Positions 7,909 to 17,383 of a stretch of 64,000 bases of DNA are shown one piece after another. The DNA lies in NCBI GenBank assembly GCA_030433275.1, contig JAUILK010000009.1, positions 1 through 64,000 of the forward strand, in the 5' to 3' direction. The stretch comes from Gammaproteobacteria bacterium (GTDB taxonomy: Bacteria; Pseudomonadota; Gammaproteobacteria; Nitrococcales; Nitrococcaceae). Position 1 is the stretch's first letter; every line of letters begins with the position of its first letter. A program made the translations under genes and the position numbers. The notes beneath the pieces were generated by a model. It was not told where the DNA came from. It did not search any database and was given only the letters and a program-made list of their open reading frames with translations.

Positions 7909-8656
7909 TCTGGCGAGCCGGCGAAACCGCGCCAGCCATTCGAAGCTGCGTTCCACCACCCAGCGTCGGGGCAGCAGTACGAAACCTTTCTTGGCTTCGG
8001 GCAGTTTGACCACCTGCAGCTCTGCGCCGCCTCCTTGGCCTGCTCGCCCGTGTAGCCTTGATCCACCCAGGCCAGCTTGACCGTGCCGCCCGTGGCCTTT
8101 TGCACGGCCTCGCACAACAACCGCACCGGCGCGTGCTCCTGCTCGTTGGCCGGTGTGACATGCACGGCCAGCAAATGCCCCAGCGTGTCCACCGCCATAT
8201 GCACCTTGCTGCCGCGGCGACGCTTATAGCCATCGTAGTCCGCGCGCGGGCCGCTCTCGCAGCTGGATTGCAGCGTGCGACCCTCCATCACTACGGCGCT
8301 GGGCTGGCTCTGGCGTCCTTGTGCCACGCGGATGATCGAGCGCAGCTCCGAGACCATGGCCTCGAAGCAGCCCGAATCCACCCAACGCCGGCTTTGCTGG
8401 TAGACCGCCTCCCAGGGTGGAAAGTCGTTGGGCAGCAGTCGCCACGGTGCACCCGCCCGCACAAGCCAACGCAGGGCATTGAAGATCTCGCGCAGGTCGT
8501 GTCGGCGTTGCGGTGCGGACGCGTTCATGAGGCTCAGGTACGGCACCGCGAAGCTCCATTCTTCGTCGCTAACATCTGTGGGATAGGGCTTTCGAGTCAT
8601 GGCGCCAGTCTACAGGCCACGGTGCCTTCTCCACTCAGAAGTTCATAACACGCTCT
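7086..8656 (-). mobile_element. Chimeric, decayed insertion sequence: IS481-type element joined to IS5-type element
   Basis: Two transposase genes of different families are joined head to tail. The right part (about 7905-8656) is IS5-type with a terminus AGAGCGTGTTATGAACTTC ending at 8656. The left part (7086 to about 7905) is IS481-type with a terminus beginning TGTCAGGTCCCGG at 7086. The inner ends of both elements are missing, consistent with a deletion or recombination between two neighbouring insertion sequences. Both transposases are damaged, so autonomous movement is unlikely. Confidence 0.7.
7903..8600 (-). pseudogene. IS5-family transposase, frameshifted and 3' truncated
   Basis: The ATG at 8600 starts a typical IS5-type transposase (MTRKPYPTDVSDEEW). 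The sequence stays in frame through the first two catalytic regions ([13 protein letters not shown] and [12 protein letters not shown]). Near 8022-8034 the frame is lost; the continuation ([20 protein letters not shown], with the third catalytic region [11 protein letters not shown]) is in the next frame. Homologues have more residues between these parts, so a small deletion at the shift is likely. The gene then breaks off near RLARDYDR, where IS481 sequence begins, losing the last 20-30 residues. It cannot make an active enzyme without frameshifting. Confidence 0.75.
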
Positions 8657-9398
8657 AGTTTGCGAAATCCTGGATTTTTCGTCAGTTCATTTGAGTCGAC
8701 TCCAACAATTTGAACAGCATCACCAGGGTTGTCAGCGGCGATGACCGAGACCCAACGACTGGGCAAGGATCCAGGCCTGCTGCTAGTTTCTTTATTGAAA
8801 AAGCCTCATCCGGTAGTCATGGTGGCATGAGATGCAAGTGAGAAAGCGGTGGGCGGTGCCTCGATGATGTTGGCAAAGAGGCGATTCAGCTGTGGGTGGT
8901 GCGGACGGTGACCAAGAGTTTTTCGCCGCAGCAGATGGCGAAGACTTTGGATATCAATTGGTGGACGATCTCTACGGCTGGTTTGGTCGGATCAGTGTCA
9001 GCGTGCCATTTTATTTGCGCTGTGGCTGATCCGCGAGCTCATTTGCCGGAATCTGGGCAAGTCCCTGGTGCTGGCCTTGATGAGATGGCTCATGAAGCTA
9101 TTGGGGGGTGCCGCAGAAACCGTTTTTTATGAGGCCTGTTAGCAGGATGAGCATTTGGTGTGTGGCTGGCAGTGCGAGGTCTATCCGGAGATTTGCGCTG
9201 AGTGGTGGCAACGATCTATTTCGCTAGTGAATTCGGGTGTGCTCGGGCTACCACATCGGCACCACGTGGCTGCAGGTGGATGAGACGCTGGTGGGCGACA
9301 AAATAGGGCGGCGCTTCTCGGTGAACATGCTCTTGGGAGGAGTCCTGCGGCGCCTGAATCTCAACTCCAGAAGAATAGGAATAAACGTGTTGTTGATT
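8657..9398. other. Degenerate region without an intact gene
   Basis: About 740 bp between the insertion-sequence end and recN. Short open stretches occur on the plus strand (for example near 8896-9132 and 9237-9458), but none has a ribosome-binding site, and the readable pieces change frame repeatedly. Fragments such as LICRNLGKSLVLALMRWLMK and TTWLQVDETLVGDKIGRRF look like eroded coding sequence. I cannot assign a family. It is best described as pseudogenised mobile or accessory DNA beside the insertion sequence. Confidence 0.45.
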
Positions 9399-11063
9399 TT
9401 AATCCACTCGCTGCAGCATCTCGCGAGCGTGCTTGACGGTGTTTTCCGTGATTTCTAAACCGCCCAGCATGCGGGCGATTTCGTAGGTTCGGCCGTTTTC
9501 GTCAAGCGGCTCGACGCGGGTTCGCGTGCGATTGGAATGGGTTTGTTTGCAGACGCGCAGTTGATGATGAGCTTGAGCCGCGACCTGAGGTAAGTGTGTG
9601 ACGCAGAGCACCTGATGGTGGGAGCCGAGTTGGCGGAGGTTGCGTCCAACCACCTCGGCAATGGCTCCACCGATACCGCTGTCGGCCTCATCGAAAATAA
9701 GCGTGGGAAGGTGGGTCGTGCGTGCTGTAGCCACCTCAAGCGCGAGACCGATACGGGAGATTTCGCCACCGGAGGCGATCTTGTTGATTGGACCGAAGCG
9801 TTGATCGGGCGCGGTGCGGACCTCGAAGCACACATCATCCGTGCCATGTGGGCTGATGGTTTTTGCAGCCAGATTGATTTGTATCTTGAGCTCACCAGCG
9901 GGCATCCCGAGTTCGTGGATGAAGTTCGTAACGCGTTCTTGCAAGATGGCGGCTGCGCGCTGCCGCGCGTTGCTGAGCTCGGTGGCTGCAGTGTGGTATT
10001 CAGCCTCGACTTCGGCCATTCGCTTGATAAGCACTGTGAGCCGCGCGTCGGCCGATTCCTGTTCGTCGAGCTCGTTGCGCAAGATCTGCAAGTGCTCGGC
10101 CAGCTCTTCCGGGCGTACCCGGTGCTTTCGGGCTAGGTCAGCGATATGCCCCAGGCGTTCTTCCACCTGCTGGAGCCGATCGGAATCCACCTCGATACCA
10201 GTGACGAAATGTCGTAGCGTTTCACAGCCTTCGCCAATCTGCACCAGCGCCTCATTGAATAACCCATAGGCTGTAGCAATAGCCGGATCCAGGTCGGTCC
10301 GTCCGGCGAGCTGACGGACAGTTCCACCAAGCACGTTTTGGACCGCTTGCTCGTCCTCATAGAGTGCAGTAACAACCGACTGACAGAGGGTGATAAGCTC
10401 CTCCGCGGAGGCCAGCCAGCGCTGCTCGCGATTGAGTTCTTCGAGTTCGTTGGCATCCGGATCGAGCCCCATCAACTCGTTCACTTGGTAGCGTAAGAGT
10501 TCTGTGTATCCAACGCTGCGTTCCTGGCCATTTTGCAAGCGCTGAATAGCGGTGTGTAAGCGGCGATGCGCATGGTAGCGCTCGCCCACTCGCGCTAGTT
10601 CGGTGGTGTGACCGCCAAACGCATCCAGGATTTCACGCTGGATGTCGCGTCGACGCAGAGATTGGTGGGCGTGTTGGCTATGGATTCCAATGAGTTGACC
10701 ACCAAGCGCTGCAAGTTGTTGAAGCGGGACGGGCCGACCATTGATGTAACTCTGGGAGCGGCCGTTGCGTTGTAAGACGCGGCGCAAAATGCATTCATCG
10801 TCGGCGTCGAGGTCGTGCTCTCGGAGCCACTCGCGGGCTTGCCAAGCATCGTTCAGATCGAAGGTAACGTGGATTTCTGCACGTTCGGCGTGGTCGGGTA
10901 GGACGGAACTGTCGGCGCGGTCACCGAGGCACGTCCCGAGTGCATCGAGCAGAATGGATTTGCCGGCCCCTGTTTCTCCGGTCAGAGTCGTCATACCCGG
11001 CCCAAAGGCGATTTCGACGGTGTCGACAATCGCGAAATTCCGTATATGGATTCGCCGTAGCAT
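9399..11063 (-). CDS. recN: DNA repair protein RecN
   Basis: RecN is an SMC-like ATPase that acts in recombinational repair of double-strand breaks and is induced by DNA damage in many bacteria. The 554-residue length equals the usual size. Walker A is GETGAGKS (29-36). A long central coiled coil follows, then the conserved KIASGGEISRIGLALEV signature and Walker B in LIFDEADSGIGG. I chose the ATG at 11063, because the family begins with ML-x-x-I-x-I-x-N-F and AAGGAT lies about 8 nt upstream; the frame is open beyond it. It lies 34 bp downstream of nadK in the same orientation. No LexA box was convincingly seen. Confidence 0.95.
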   Translation of the reverse strand: MLRRIHIRNFAIVDTVEIAFGPGMTTLTGETGAGKSILLDALGTCLGDRADSSVLPDHAERAEIHVTFDLNDAWQAREWLREHDLDADDECILRRVLQRNGRSQSYINGRPVPLQQLAALGGQLIGIHSQHAHQSLRRRDIQREILDAFGGHTTELARVGERYHAHRRLHTAIQRLQNGQERSVGYTELLRYQVNELMGLDPDANELEELNREQRWLASAEELITLCQSVVTALYEDEQAVQNVLGGTVRQLAGRTDLDPAIATAYGLFNEALVQIGEGCETLRHFVTGIEVDSDRLQQVEERLGHIADLARKHRVRPEELAEHLQILRNELDEQESADARLTVLIKRMAEVEAEYHTAATELSNARQRAAAILQERVTNFIHELGMPAGELKIQINLAAKTISPHGTDDVCFEVRTAPDQRFGPINKIASGGEISRIGLALEVATARTTHLPTLIFDEADSGIGGAIAEVVGRNLRQLGSHHQVLCVTHLPQVAAQAHHQLRVCKQTHSNRTRTRVEPLDENGRTYEIARMLGGLEITENTVKHAREMLQRVD

Positions 11064-11097
11064 GGGCTGTATCCTTGAGAGAATGAGTGCTGTAACT

Positions 11098-11970
11098 TCA
11101 GCTGAAGTGGGTTCCTCCCCAGCGCAACTTGGCCCGCAGGATCCCAAAATAGCGGTAGTGAGGCGGATGGATCAGGTGCACTTTGCGGGTGCATTTGCGT
11201 ACCATAATGCGCCCTTCGTTAACCAAACCTAGGTCTTCCTGGCCGTCACAACTTACCCGGATTTGCTTTAGCGAGCCTGGGTGCACGGCGATCTCGATCG
11301 TGCTCTCGGCGCTGATAACCAATGGGCGATTGCTTAGGGTGTGTGGACAGATCGGCACTAGAGCGATGGCGTCCAGATTCGGGTGCATGATCGGTCCTCC
11401 GCCTGACATGGCATATGCGGTCGATCCTGTGGGCGTGGCTACGATCAACCCATCGGAGCGGTGCCGATTGGCGAGCTCACCATCGATATAGGTCTCGAAA
11501 TCGATCATCCGTGCCGTATTCCATTTATGCAATACGACATCGTTCAGAGCGATTCCGTGACTAAGGACCTTTTCGCCGCGGTGAATTTCCGCAGCGAGTA
11601 ACATCCGATCATCGGCGATGAACTCTCCACTCAGCACGGCGTCGATTTCGTCGAGATGATTAGGGGACACATCGACCAGAAAGCCCATGCGGCCGCGATT
11701 GACACCGAGGATTGGCACCTCATGATCGGCGAGTAGACGTGCTGCATGCAGCAGCGTGCCATCACCCCCGACGGCAATGAGCAGATCGGCATTTTGAATC
11801 AGAGCAGCCCGCTCGCAACGCTCGCCGTCCGATACCTGAGGGGCGCTCTCGGCGTCGAGCAAGACCGGGTGGCCGATCCTCTGGAGATGCCGGGCAATAC
11901 GCGTTATGGTATCCGCAGCATCGGGGTCGTTGGCTTTGCCCATGATTCCAATCGTGTGAAAAGACTGCAT
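11098..11970 (-). CDS. nadK: NAD kinase (ATP-dependent)
   Basis: It phosphorylates NAD to NADP in the cytoplasm. The GGDGT nucleotide-binding motif is at residues 68-72, and the second conserved block (NDVVLHKW, then DGLIVATPTGSTAY) is intact. From the ATG at 11970 the protein has 290 residues, close to the E. coli enzyme (292), and starts in the same place (short lead, then the beta strand TIGIMGK). An ATG seven codons earlier lacks a ribosome-binding site, while AAGGA lies about 11 nt before the chosen start. It is the first gene of the leftward nadK-recN pair, divergent from hrcA, an arrangement common in gammaproteobacteria. Confidence 0.93.
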   Translation of the reverse strand: MQSFHTIGIMGKANDPDAADTITRIARHLQRIGHPVLLDAESAPQVSDGERCERAALIQNADLLIAVGGDGTLLHAARLLADHEVPILGVNRGRMGFLVDVSPNHLDEIDAVLSGEFIADDRMLLAAEIHRGEKVLSHGIALNDVVLHKWNTARMIDFETYIDGELANRHRSDGLIVATPTGSTAYAMSGGGPIMHPNLDAIALVPICPHTLSNRPLVISAESTIEIAVHPGSLKQIRVSCDGQEDLGLVNEGRIMVRKCTRKVHLIHPPHYRYFGILRAKLRWGGTHFS

Positions 11971-12102
11971 TGTAGCGTCGTTCCTTGTCATCCGCCGTCA
12001 AGTTATCATGTTGATCCTGGCCGGCCAATTGCCTTCGCTATAGACGTTGTTCCTGCCGGGGCCGCTTAGCGTTTGCCGGTTGCCGTAGGGCGTGGGGCTT
12101 TA

Positions 12103-12131
12103 TTGACACTATGGAGGGTGGCTGTTAGCTT
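12103..12131 (+). promoter_or_regulatory. Sigma70-type promoter of the hrcA-grpE-dnaK-dnaJ cluster
   Basis: TTGACA at 12103-12108 is a perfect -35 element. Seventeen bases downstream, TAGCTT at 12126-12131 is a moderate -10 match. The predicted transcription start near 12138 falls inside the CIRCE operator, so repressor binding would block initiation. No sigma32-type promoter was evident. Confidence 0.6.
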
Positions 12132-12135
12132 GCGC

Positions 12136-12162
12136 TTAGCACTCTAGGCCATAGAGTGCCAA
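12136..12162. promoter_or_regulatory. CIRCE operator (HrcA binding site)
   Basis: TTAGCACTC (12136-12144), a 9-base spacer, and GAGTGCCAA (12154-12162). This matches the CIRCE consensus TTAGCACTC-N9-GAGTGCTAA with one mismatch. HrcA binds CIRCE and represses chaperone genes until heat shock inactivates it. The site lies 20 bp before hrcA, giving autoregulation. Confidence 0.95.
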
Positions 12163-12182
12163 TAGAGTGAGTCGGAAAACTC

Positions 12183-13295
12183 ATGGCACGTAGAACTGCT
12201 CCCGCGCGAAGCGGTAAGTCTTGGCCGTCGGCGGCTTTTCAGCAAAGCAAGCTTGCCGATCCGATTCTTGAGGAACGCGCCCAGCAATTGCTGAAGGCTT
12301 TAGTGCAGCGTTATATCCGTGAGGGGCAGCCGACGGGGTCGCGCACTCTCACGCGCGAATCGGGCTTGAATCTCAGCCCGGCCACGATTCGCAACATCAT
12401 GGCGGATTTAGAGGAAGCGGGCTATGTTCGGGCGCCGCATACATCGGCCGGCCGGGTCCCGACCGATCTTGGCTACCGTTTTTTCGTTGACAGCCTACTC
12501 ACCGTGAATCCGTTGCGGGAGTGGGAAATCGAACAATTGCGCATTCGTTTGGACCGTGCCAGCAATGCCGATATATTGATCGATTCGGCGTCCAACTTGC
12601 TCTCCGGGCTGACGCAGTTAGCCGGAGTCGTAACTATACCGCGCCGCCACTCAGACTCGGTGCGACAGCTGGGTTTCTTGCCGTTGTCCGAGCGGCGAGT
12701 TTTGGCGATTTTAGTGGTCAACGAGCATGAGGTGCAAAACCGGGTTTTGCAGACCGGGCGAGATTATAGCGGGGCTGAACTCGAGCATATCGCCAACTAC
12801 CTCAATGCCGAATTTGGTGGCAAGGACATCGAGCAAATTCGCGCGGCGCTACTCGATGCCATGCACCAGGACCGCAAAGAGATGACCGAACTGATGAGCT
12901 TGGCCATAGAGGTGGCGCAGCGGCTGTTCACTCGGCCTGAAGATGAGGATGACGACTATGTGATAGCCGGCGAGACCAATCTCATGACCTTCGCCGAGTT
13001 ATCCAATATCGAAAAGCTCAAGCAGTTATTCGAGGCGTTCAATCATAAGCGGGATATTATTCATCTGCTCGACCGCTGCTTGACAGCGGATGGGGTGCAG
13101 ATTTTTATTGGCCAGGAATCAGGCTATGAGGTCTTTGATGGCGTTAGCTTGGTAACCTCGCGCTATCAGAGCGACGATGGCGTATTGGGTGTGCTCGGCG
13201 TCATCGGCCCAACCCGGATGCCCTACGGTCGGATCATCCCAATCGTCGATGTGACGGCGAAGCTGCTTGGGCATGCCTTGAATCCACACCACTGA
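12183..13295 (+). CDS. hrcA: Heat-inducible transcription repressor HrcA
   Basis: A 370-residue repressor of class I heat-shock genes. Residues about 25-100 form the winged helix-turn-helix region, with the conserved stretches QRYIREGQPTGSRTL and LSPATIRNIMADLEEAGY. The following GAF-like and dimerisation regions end in the typical VIGPTRMPYGRIIPIVD. The N-terminus is about 25 residues longer than in most relatives and no strong Shine-Dalgarno precedes the ATG at 12183, so the true start could be slightly downstream. It is the first gene behind the CIRCE site and precedes grpE by 87 bp, which contain a large hairpin. Confidence 0.93.
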   Translation: MARRTAPARSGKSWPSAAFQQSKLADPILEERAQQLLKALVQRYIREGQPTGSRTLTRESGLNLSPATIRNIMADLEEAGYVRAPHTSAGRVPTDLGYRFFVDSLLTVNPLREWEIEQLRIRLDRASNADILIDSASNLLSGLTQLAGVVTIPRRHSDSVRQLGFLPLSERRVLAILVVNEHEVQNRVLQTGRDYSGAELEHIANYLNAEFGGKDIEQIRAALLDAMHQDRKEMTELMSLAIEVAQRLFTRPEDEDDDYVIAGETNLMTFAELSNIEKLKQLFEAFNHKRDIIHLLDRCLTADGVQIFIGQESGYEVFDGVSLVTSRYQSDDGVLGVLGVIGPTRMPYGRIIPIVDVTAKLLGHALNPHH

Positions 13296-13332
13296 GCCCC
13301 AAATAAGGCATAGCATTCGCCTTATCCGGGGC
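13296..13332 (+). promoter_or_regulatory. Large hairpin immediately after the hrcA stop
   Basis: GCCCC (13296-13300), AA, ATAAGGC (13303-13309), loop ATAGCATTC, GCCTTAT (13319-13325), CC, GGGGC (13328-13332). This gives 12 base pairs interrupted by a symmetric AA/CC internal loop. No U-tract follows, so it is not a classical intrinsic terminator. It may be an RNA-processing or stability element that lowers hrcA relative to grpE and dnaK. Confidence 0.7.
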
Positions 13333-13382
13333 GAACGTCAATTTATTGTGAGTGTTTTCGTACCGTCTGCTCGGAGAAAACG

Positions 13383-14003
13383 ATGGCGGAAGAGGAACGC
13401 AACGAAGCTCAGCGCAACGATGAGCCGTCTGCGCAGTCCCACGGTGAACTGGATGCACCAGGGGATGAGTCGCTCGATCGGCTGCAGCAAACCGTCGAAC
13501 GCTTGACTGTCGAATGCGAGTCGGCGCGTACACGGGCCGAGGAAAACTGGAATCAATTTTTGCGCGCCCGTGCCGAGTTGGAGAATCAGCATCGGCGCTC
13601 GCAGCGGGATGTGGAGCAGGCCCATCGATATGCGCTCGAGAAGTTCGCAAACGAACTTCTGGGCGTGCGGGACAGCTTGGAAATGGGGGTAAGCGTCGCG
13701 CAGGAAACCCACGTCGACGTGTCCAAATTGCGGGAAGGTGTGGAGCTCACGCTCAAGATGTTGAATCAGGCCATGGAGAAATTCGACATCCATGAAATCA
13801 ACCCACAGGGCGAGCGCTTTGACCCCGAGAAGCACGAGGCGATGGCGGCCCAGGAATCCGCCGAGCACGATCCGAATACGGTCATCCACGTAGTGCAAAA
13901 AGGCTATCTGCTGAGCGCCCGGCTGTTGCGCCCCGCGCTGGTGATCGTTTCCAAGCCCGACAACCATCGTCCCCCCGGCGGCGAGATTGATGAGCAGGCT
14001 TGA
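13383..14003 (+). CDS. grpE: Nucleotide exchange factor GrpE
   Basis: GrpE releases ADP from DnaK and works with DnaJ in protein folding. The 206-residue protein has an acidic, low-complexity N-terminus, a long coiled coil (about residues 35-95), and the C-terminal beta domain with the family pattern around residues 140-190 (NPQGERFDPEKHEAM, then VVQKGYLL and RLLRPALVIV). GGAGAAAA lies 5-9 nt before the start. It sits between hrcA and dnaK, in the order typical of CIRCE-controlled operons. Confidence 0.96.
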   Translation: MAEEERNEAQRNDEPSAQSHGELDAPGDESLDRLQQTVERLTVECESARTRAEENWNQFLRARAELENQHRRSQRDVEQAHRYALEKFANELLGVRDSLEMGVSVAQETHVDVSKLREGVELTLKMLNQAMEKFDIHEINPQGERFDPEKHEAMAAQESAEHDPNTVIHVVQKGYLLSARLLRPALVIVSKPDNHRPPGGEIDEQA

Positions 14004-14012
14004 AATACCTAC

Positions 14013-14034
14013 GCCTGGCCGCATTTAACCAGGC
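14013..14034 (+). promoter_or_regulatory. Small hairpin in the grpE-dnaK gap
   Basis: GCCTGG (14013-14018) and CCAGGC (14029-14034) pair perfectly around a 10-base loop. No U-tract follows. A single CIRCE-like half site, TTAGCACTT (14046-14054), lies just downstream but has no partner half at the right distance, so I do not call it an operator. Confidence 0.45.
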
Positions 14035-14094
14035 AGATCTTGAATTTAGCACTTGCACGCCGAAGTAAAGAGGTGAGAGAGGGAGCGCAGACTT

Positions 14095-16026
14095 ATGGGT
14101 AAGATCATCGGCATTGACCTGGGCACCACGAATTCTTGTGTGGCCGTAATGGAAGGGGGCAAACCTCGGGTAATCGAGAACGCCGAGGGCGATCGTACGA
14201 CGCCATCCGTGGTGGCGTTTACCGAGGACGGTGAGGTTTTGACAGGCGCACCAGCCAAGCGACAAGCGGTTACCAACCCGGAAAACACGGTTTATGCCGT
14301 CAAGCGTTTGATTGGGCGGCGCTACGAGGAAGAGGTCGTGCAGCGCGATGTACGGGAGATGCCGTACAAAATCGTTCGAGCCGACAATGGTGATGCTTGG
14401 GTCGAAGTGCACGGCAAAAAGATGGCTTCTCCGGAGATTTCGGCCCGGACATTGATGAAAATGAAGAAGACCGCTGAGGATTATCTCGGCGAAGAGATAA
14501 AGGAGGCGGTGATTACCGTGCCCGCCTACTTTAACGATTCCCAGCGCCAAGCCACCAAGGATGCCGGTCGCATTGCTGGTCTTGAAGTTAAGCGCATTAT
14601 AAATGAGCCTACCGCAGCCGCGCTGGCTTACGGCTTGGACAAGCGGAGTGGCGACCGTAAGGTGGCTGTCTTTGATCTAGGCGGTGGCACGTTCGATATC
14701 TCCATCATCGAGATCGCGGAAGTGGAAGGCGAGCATCAGTTCGAGGTGCTCTCCACACACGGCGATACTTTTCTCGGTGGCGAAGATTTTGACCGCGCGA
14801 TTATCAGTTATCTGATCGCCGAGTTTAAAAAGGATCAGGGCATCGATCTCGGCGGTGACCGCTTGGCGATGCAGCGGCTTAAGGAGGCTGCCGAGAAAGC
14901 CAAGATCGAACTGTCCTTTGCTCAGCAAACGGAAATCAATCTGCCCTACATTACGGCAGATCGTGCCGGACCGAAGCATTTGAACCTGAAACTGACCCGG
15001 GCCAAGCTCGAGTCGCTGCTCGAGGAAATCATTAAGCGAACCATCGAGCCGTGCAGGATTGCGCTAAAAGATGCCGATCTGTCCGCTTCTGACGTCGATG
15101 AGGTGATTCTCGTCGGTGGCCAGACCCGGATGCCGAAAGTGCAGGAATTGGTCGAGCAGATCTTCGGCAAGGAGCCGCGGAAGGATGTCAATCCCGATGA
15201 GGCTGTGGCGCTCGGTGCTGCAGTGCAAGCCGGTGTGCTCGGTGGCGACGTCAAAGATGTGTTGCTATTGGACGTAACACCGCTGTCTCTGGGTATCGAA
15301 ACCCTCGGTGGCGTGATGACCAAGCTGATCGAGAAGAATACCACCATTCCGACCAAAGCAAATCAGGTGTTCTCTACGGCTGAGGATAATCAGACCGCGG
15401 TAACTGTGCACGTGCTCCAGGGCGAGCGGGAGATGGCGAAATACAACAAATCGCTTGGCCGGTTCGACTTGCAGGATATTCCGCCGGCTCCGCGCGGGGT
15501 GCCACAGATTGAGGTTACCTTCGATATCGACGCCAATGGCATACTACATGTTTCGGCGCGCGATAAAGCCACTGGCAAGCAGCAGTCCATTCAAATCAAG
15601 GCATCGAGCGGTCTGAACGACGATGAGATCGAGCGTATGGTCAAGGACGCCGAGGCGCATCGCGACGAAGACCTCAAAGCCCGAGAGTTGGTGGACGCTC
15701 GCAACCAGGCGGATAACCTTGTCCATGCCACCCGTAAATCCATACGTGACCTCGGTGATAAAATCTCGGAGTCGGAAAAGAAGGATTTGGAAGGCGCGAT
15801 TACCGCATTGGAGGAGGCGATGAAGGGCAGTGACAAGGCCGCCATTGATAGCAAGATGGAGGTTTTGGCGGAGAAATCCGGTAAGCTCGCGGAGCGTGCC
15901 TACCAAAGCAGCGCTACCGGCGAAGCCGAAAGCGAAGGGCAGCAGAAAGGGAGCGGCGCGCGGGAAACCGCCCAGGAAGATGTGGTCGATGCTGAATTCG
16001 AAGAAGTCAAGGATGACAAGAAGTAA
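14095..16026 (+). CDS. dnaK: Molecular chaperone DnaK (Hsp70)
   Basis: ATP-dependent chaperone acting with DnaJ and GrpE. At 643 residues it has the normal length. The Hsp70 signatures are IDLGTTNS near residues 7-14, [13 protein letters not shown] near 190-205 and [11 protein letters not shown] near 335-345. The linker [13 protein letters not shown] leads into the substrate-binding domain, and the tail ends in the acidic [19 protein letters not shown] precedes the start by about 12 nt. A 220-bp gap separates it from dnaJ, longer than the other gaps in the cluster. Confidence 0.98.
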   Translation: MGKIIGIDLGTTNSCVAVMEGGKPRVIENAEGDRTTPSVVAFTEDGEVLTGAPAKRQAVTNPENTVYAVKRLIGRRYEEEVVQRDVREMPYKIVRADNGDAWVEVHGKKMASPEISARTLMKMKKTAEDYLGEEIKEAVITVPAYFNDSQRQATKDAGRIAGLEVKRIINEPTAAALAYGLDKRSGDRKVAVFDLGGGTFDISIIEIAEVEGEHQFEVLSTHGDTFLGGEDFDRAIISYLIAEFKKDQGIDLGGDRLAMQRLKEAAEKAKIELSFAQQTEINLPYITADRAGPKHLNLKLTRAKLESLLEEIIKRTIEPCRIALKDADLSASDVDEVILVGGQTRMPKVQELVEQIFGKEPRKDVNPDEAVALGAAVQAGVLGGDVKDVLLLDVTPLSLGIETLGGVMTKLIEKNTTIPTKANQVFSTAEDNQTAVTVHVLQGEREMAKYNKSLGRFDLQDIPPAPRGVPQIEVTFDIDANGILHVSARDKATGKQQSIQIKASSGLNDDEIERMVKDAEAHRDEDLKARELVDARNQADNLVHATRKSIRDLGDKISESEKKDLEGAITALEEAMKGSDKAAIDSKMEVLAEKSGKLAERAYQSSATGEAESEGQQKGSGARETAQEDVVDAEFEEVKDDKK

Positions 16027-16246
16027 GCTGGGTTTGGTCACGGCAAAGGCCTACGTGCCTCCACGGCGGCGATTGGAGACACGGTTGCCCCGTCGTGCGG
16101 GGATGGACCGAGAGGGATATGGTTGGAAACGCGGTTATCCGTTTTGTGGGGGGCCGATTAACTGGGAAGATGCGGTCCAAACCGATTATAATTCCTCCGC
16201 TTTCGAGGTGGGGTGAGTCCAAGCGAAAGGGCCGAGTTTTCAGCTA

Positions 16247-17383
16247 ATGACGGAAAGAGATTATTACGAAATTCTAGGGGTGGCGCCCAACGCTTCGGAG
16301 GCCGATCTCAAGCAGGCCTATCGTCGCATGGCGATGAAGTATCATCCCGACCGCAATCCCGGCAACCAAGAGGCGGAGGTCCGCTTTAAGGAGGCCAAGG
16401 AAGCTTACGAAATACTAAGCGATCCCCAGAAGCGGGCGGCTTATGATCAGTTCGGCCATGCCGGCGTCAATGCAGGCGCCGGCCGGGGCGGTTTTGGTGC
16501 TGGACCGGGCAGCTTTGCCGATATTTTCTCCGATGTCTTTGGCGATATCTTTGGCGGTGCGGCTGGTCGGGGCGGTGGTCCGGGCATGTTTCGAGGGGCC
16601 GACCTACGCTACACTTTGGAGCTTTCGCTAGAGGAGGCGGTTTCGGGCACCGAAAAGGAATTCGAAATCCCGACGATGACCCCTTGCGCGAGCTGCGCCG
16701 GTAGCGGCGCCGCCCAGGGTAGCAAGCCGCAGACCTGCACGACTTGTCAGGGGCATGGTGAGGTGCGGGTTCAGCAGGGCTTCTTTGCTATCCGCCAGCC
16801 TTGTCCACGTTGCCGAGGTAGCGGTACCGTTATTTCCACGCCCTGCCGGCAATGTAATGGCAATGGTCGGGTTCCGGAGCAAAAACGCCTCTCGGTGAAG
16901 GTTCCGGCGGGCGTAGATACTGGTGATCGAATTCGCCTGGGTGGCGAAGGGGAACCGGGAGAGAATGGCGGTCCCCCGGGTGATCTCTATGTGCAGATTG
17001 CCGTTAGGGAACACCCAATTTTCAAACGCGATGACTCAGATCTTCGCTGCGATATACCAATCAGCGTGCCCGCAGCCGCCCTTGGGGGCGAGTTAGAGGT
17101 GCCGACTCTGGACGGTCGCCTTACCTTGCGAGTACCCGCAGGGACCCAATCCGGGCGGATTTTTCGCATCCGCGGCAAGGGGGTGCAGCCGGTGCGTGGT
17201 GGTTCGCCCGGCGACTTGCTTTGTCGGGTGAAGGTTGAGACCCCGGTCAACCTTACGACTAAGCAGAAGGAATTACTCGAAGAGCTGGCTGCGACGCTGG
17301 AGGTGGGCGGTGACCGGCACAACCCGCAGAGCAATAGCTGGTTGGATTCGGTCAAATCGTTCTTTGAAAGCATGAAGTTTTAG
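16247..17383 (+). CDS. dnaJ: Chaperone DnaJ (Hsp40)
   Basis: Co-chaperone that delivers substrates to DnaK and stimulates its ATPase. At 378 residues it is full length. The J domain carries HPD at 33-35, followed by a Gly/Phe-rich linker (about 75-115). The zinc domain has four repeats ([32 protein letters not shown]) and precedes the C-terminal peptide-binding domains. It is the last gene of the heat-shock cluster. About 290 bp follow before dapB, with no gene; a weak CAGC-GAAA-GCTG hairpin lies just after the stop. Confidence 0.98.
   Translation: MTERDYYEILGVAPNASEADLKQAYRRMAMKYHPDRNPGNQEAEVRFKEAKEAYEILSDPQKRAAYDQFGHAGVNAGAGRGGFGAGPGSFADIFSDVFGDIFGGAAGRGGGPGMFRGADLRYTLELSLEEAVSGTEKEFEIPTMTPCASCAGSGAAQGSKPQTCTTCQGHGEVRVQQGFFAIRQPCPRCRGSGTVISTPCRQCNGNGRVPEQKRLSVKVPAGVDTGDRIRLGGEGEPGENGGPPGDLYVQIAVREHPIFKRDDSDLRCDIPISVPAAALGGELEVPTLDGRLTLRVPAGTQSGRIFRIRGKGVQPVRGGSPGDLLCRVKVETPVNLTTKQKELLEELAATLEVGGDRHNPQSNSWLDSVKSFFESMKF

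Noticed and set aside
7081-8115. Single 344-codon transposase gene
   Set aside because: It is a fusion of two different transposase families across a deletion seam and begins in a non-native frame of the IS5 gene.
14046-14054. Second CIRCE operator before dnaK
   Set aside because: Only one half site (TTAGCACTT) is present; the partner half is absent at the required spacing.
16027-16246. Possible small gene or promoter (TATAAT at 16187-16192) between dnaK and dnaJ
   Set aside because: The open frames lack a ribosome-binding site and protein-like character, and no -35 element stands at the right distance from the TATAAT.
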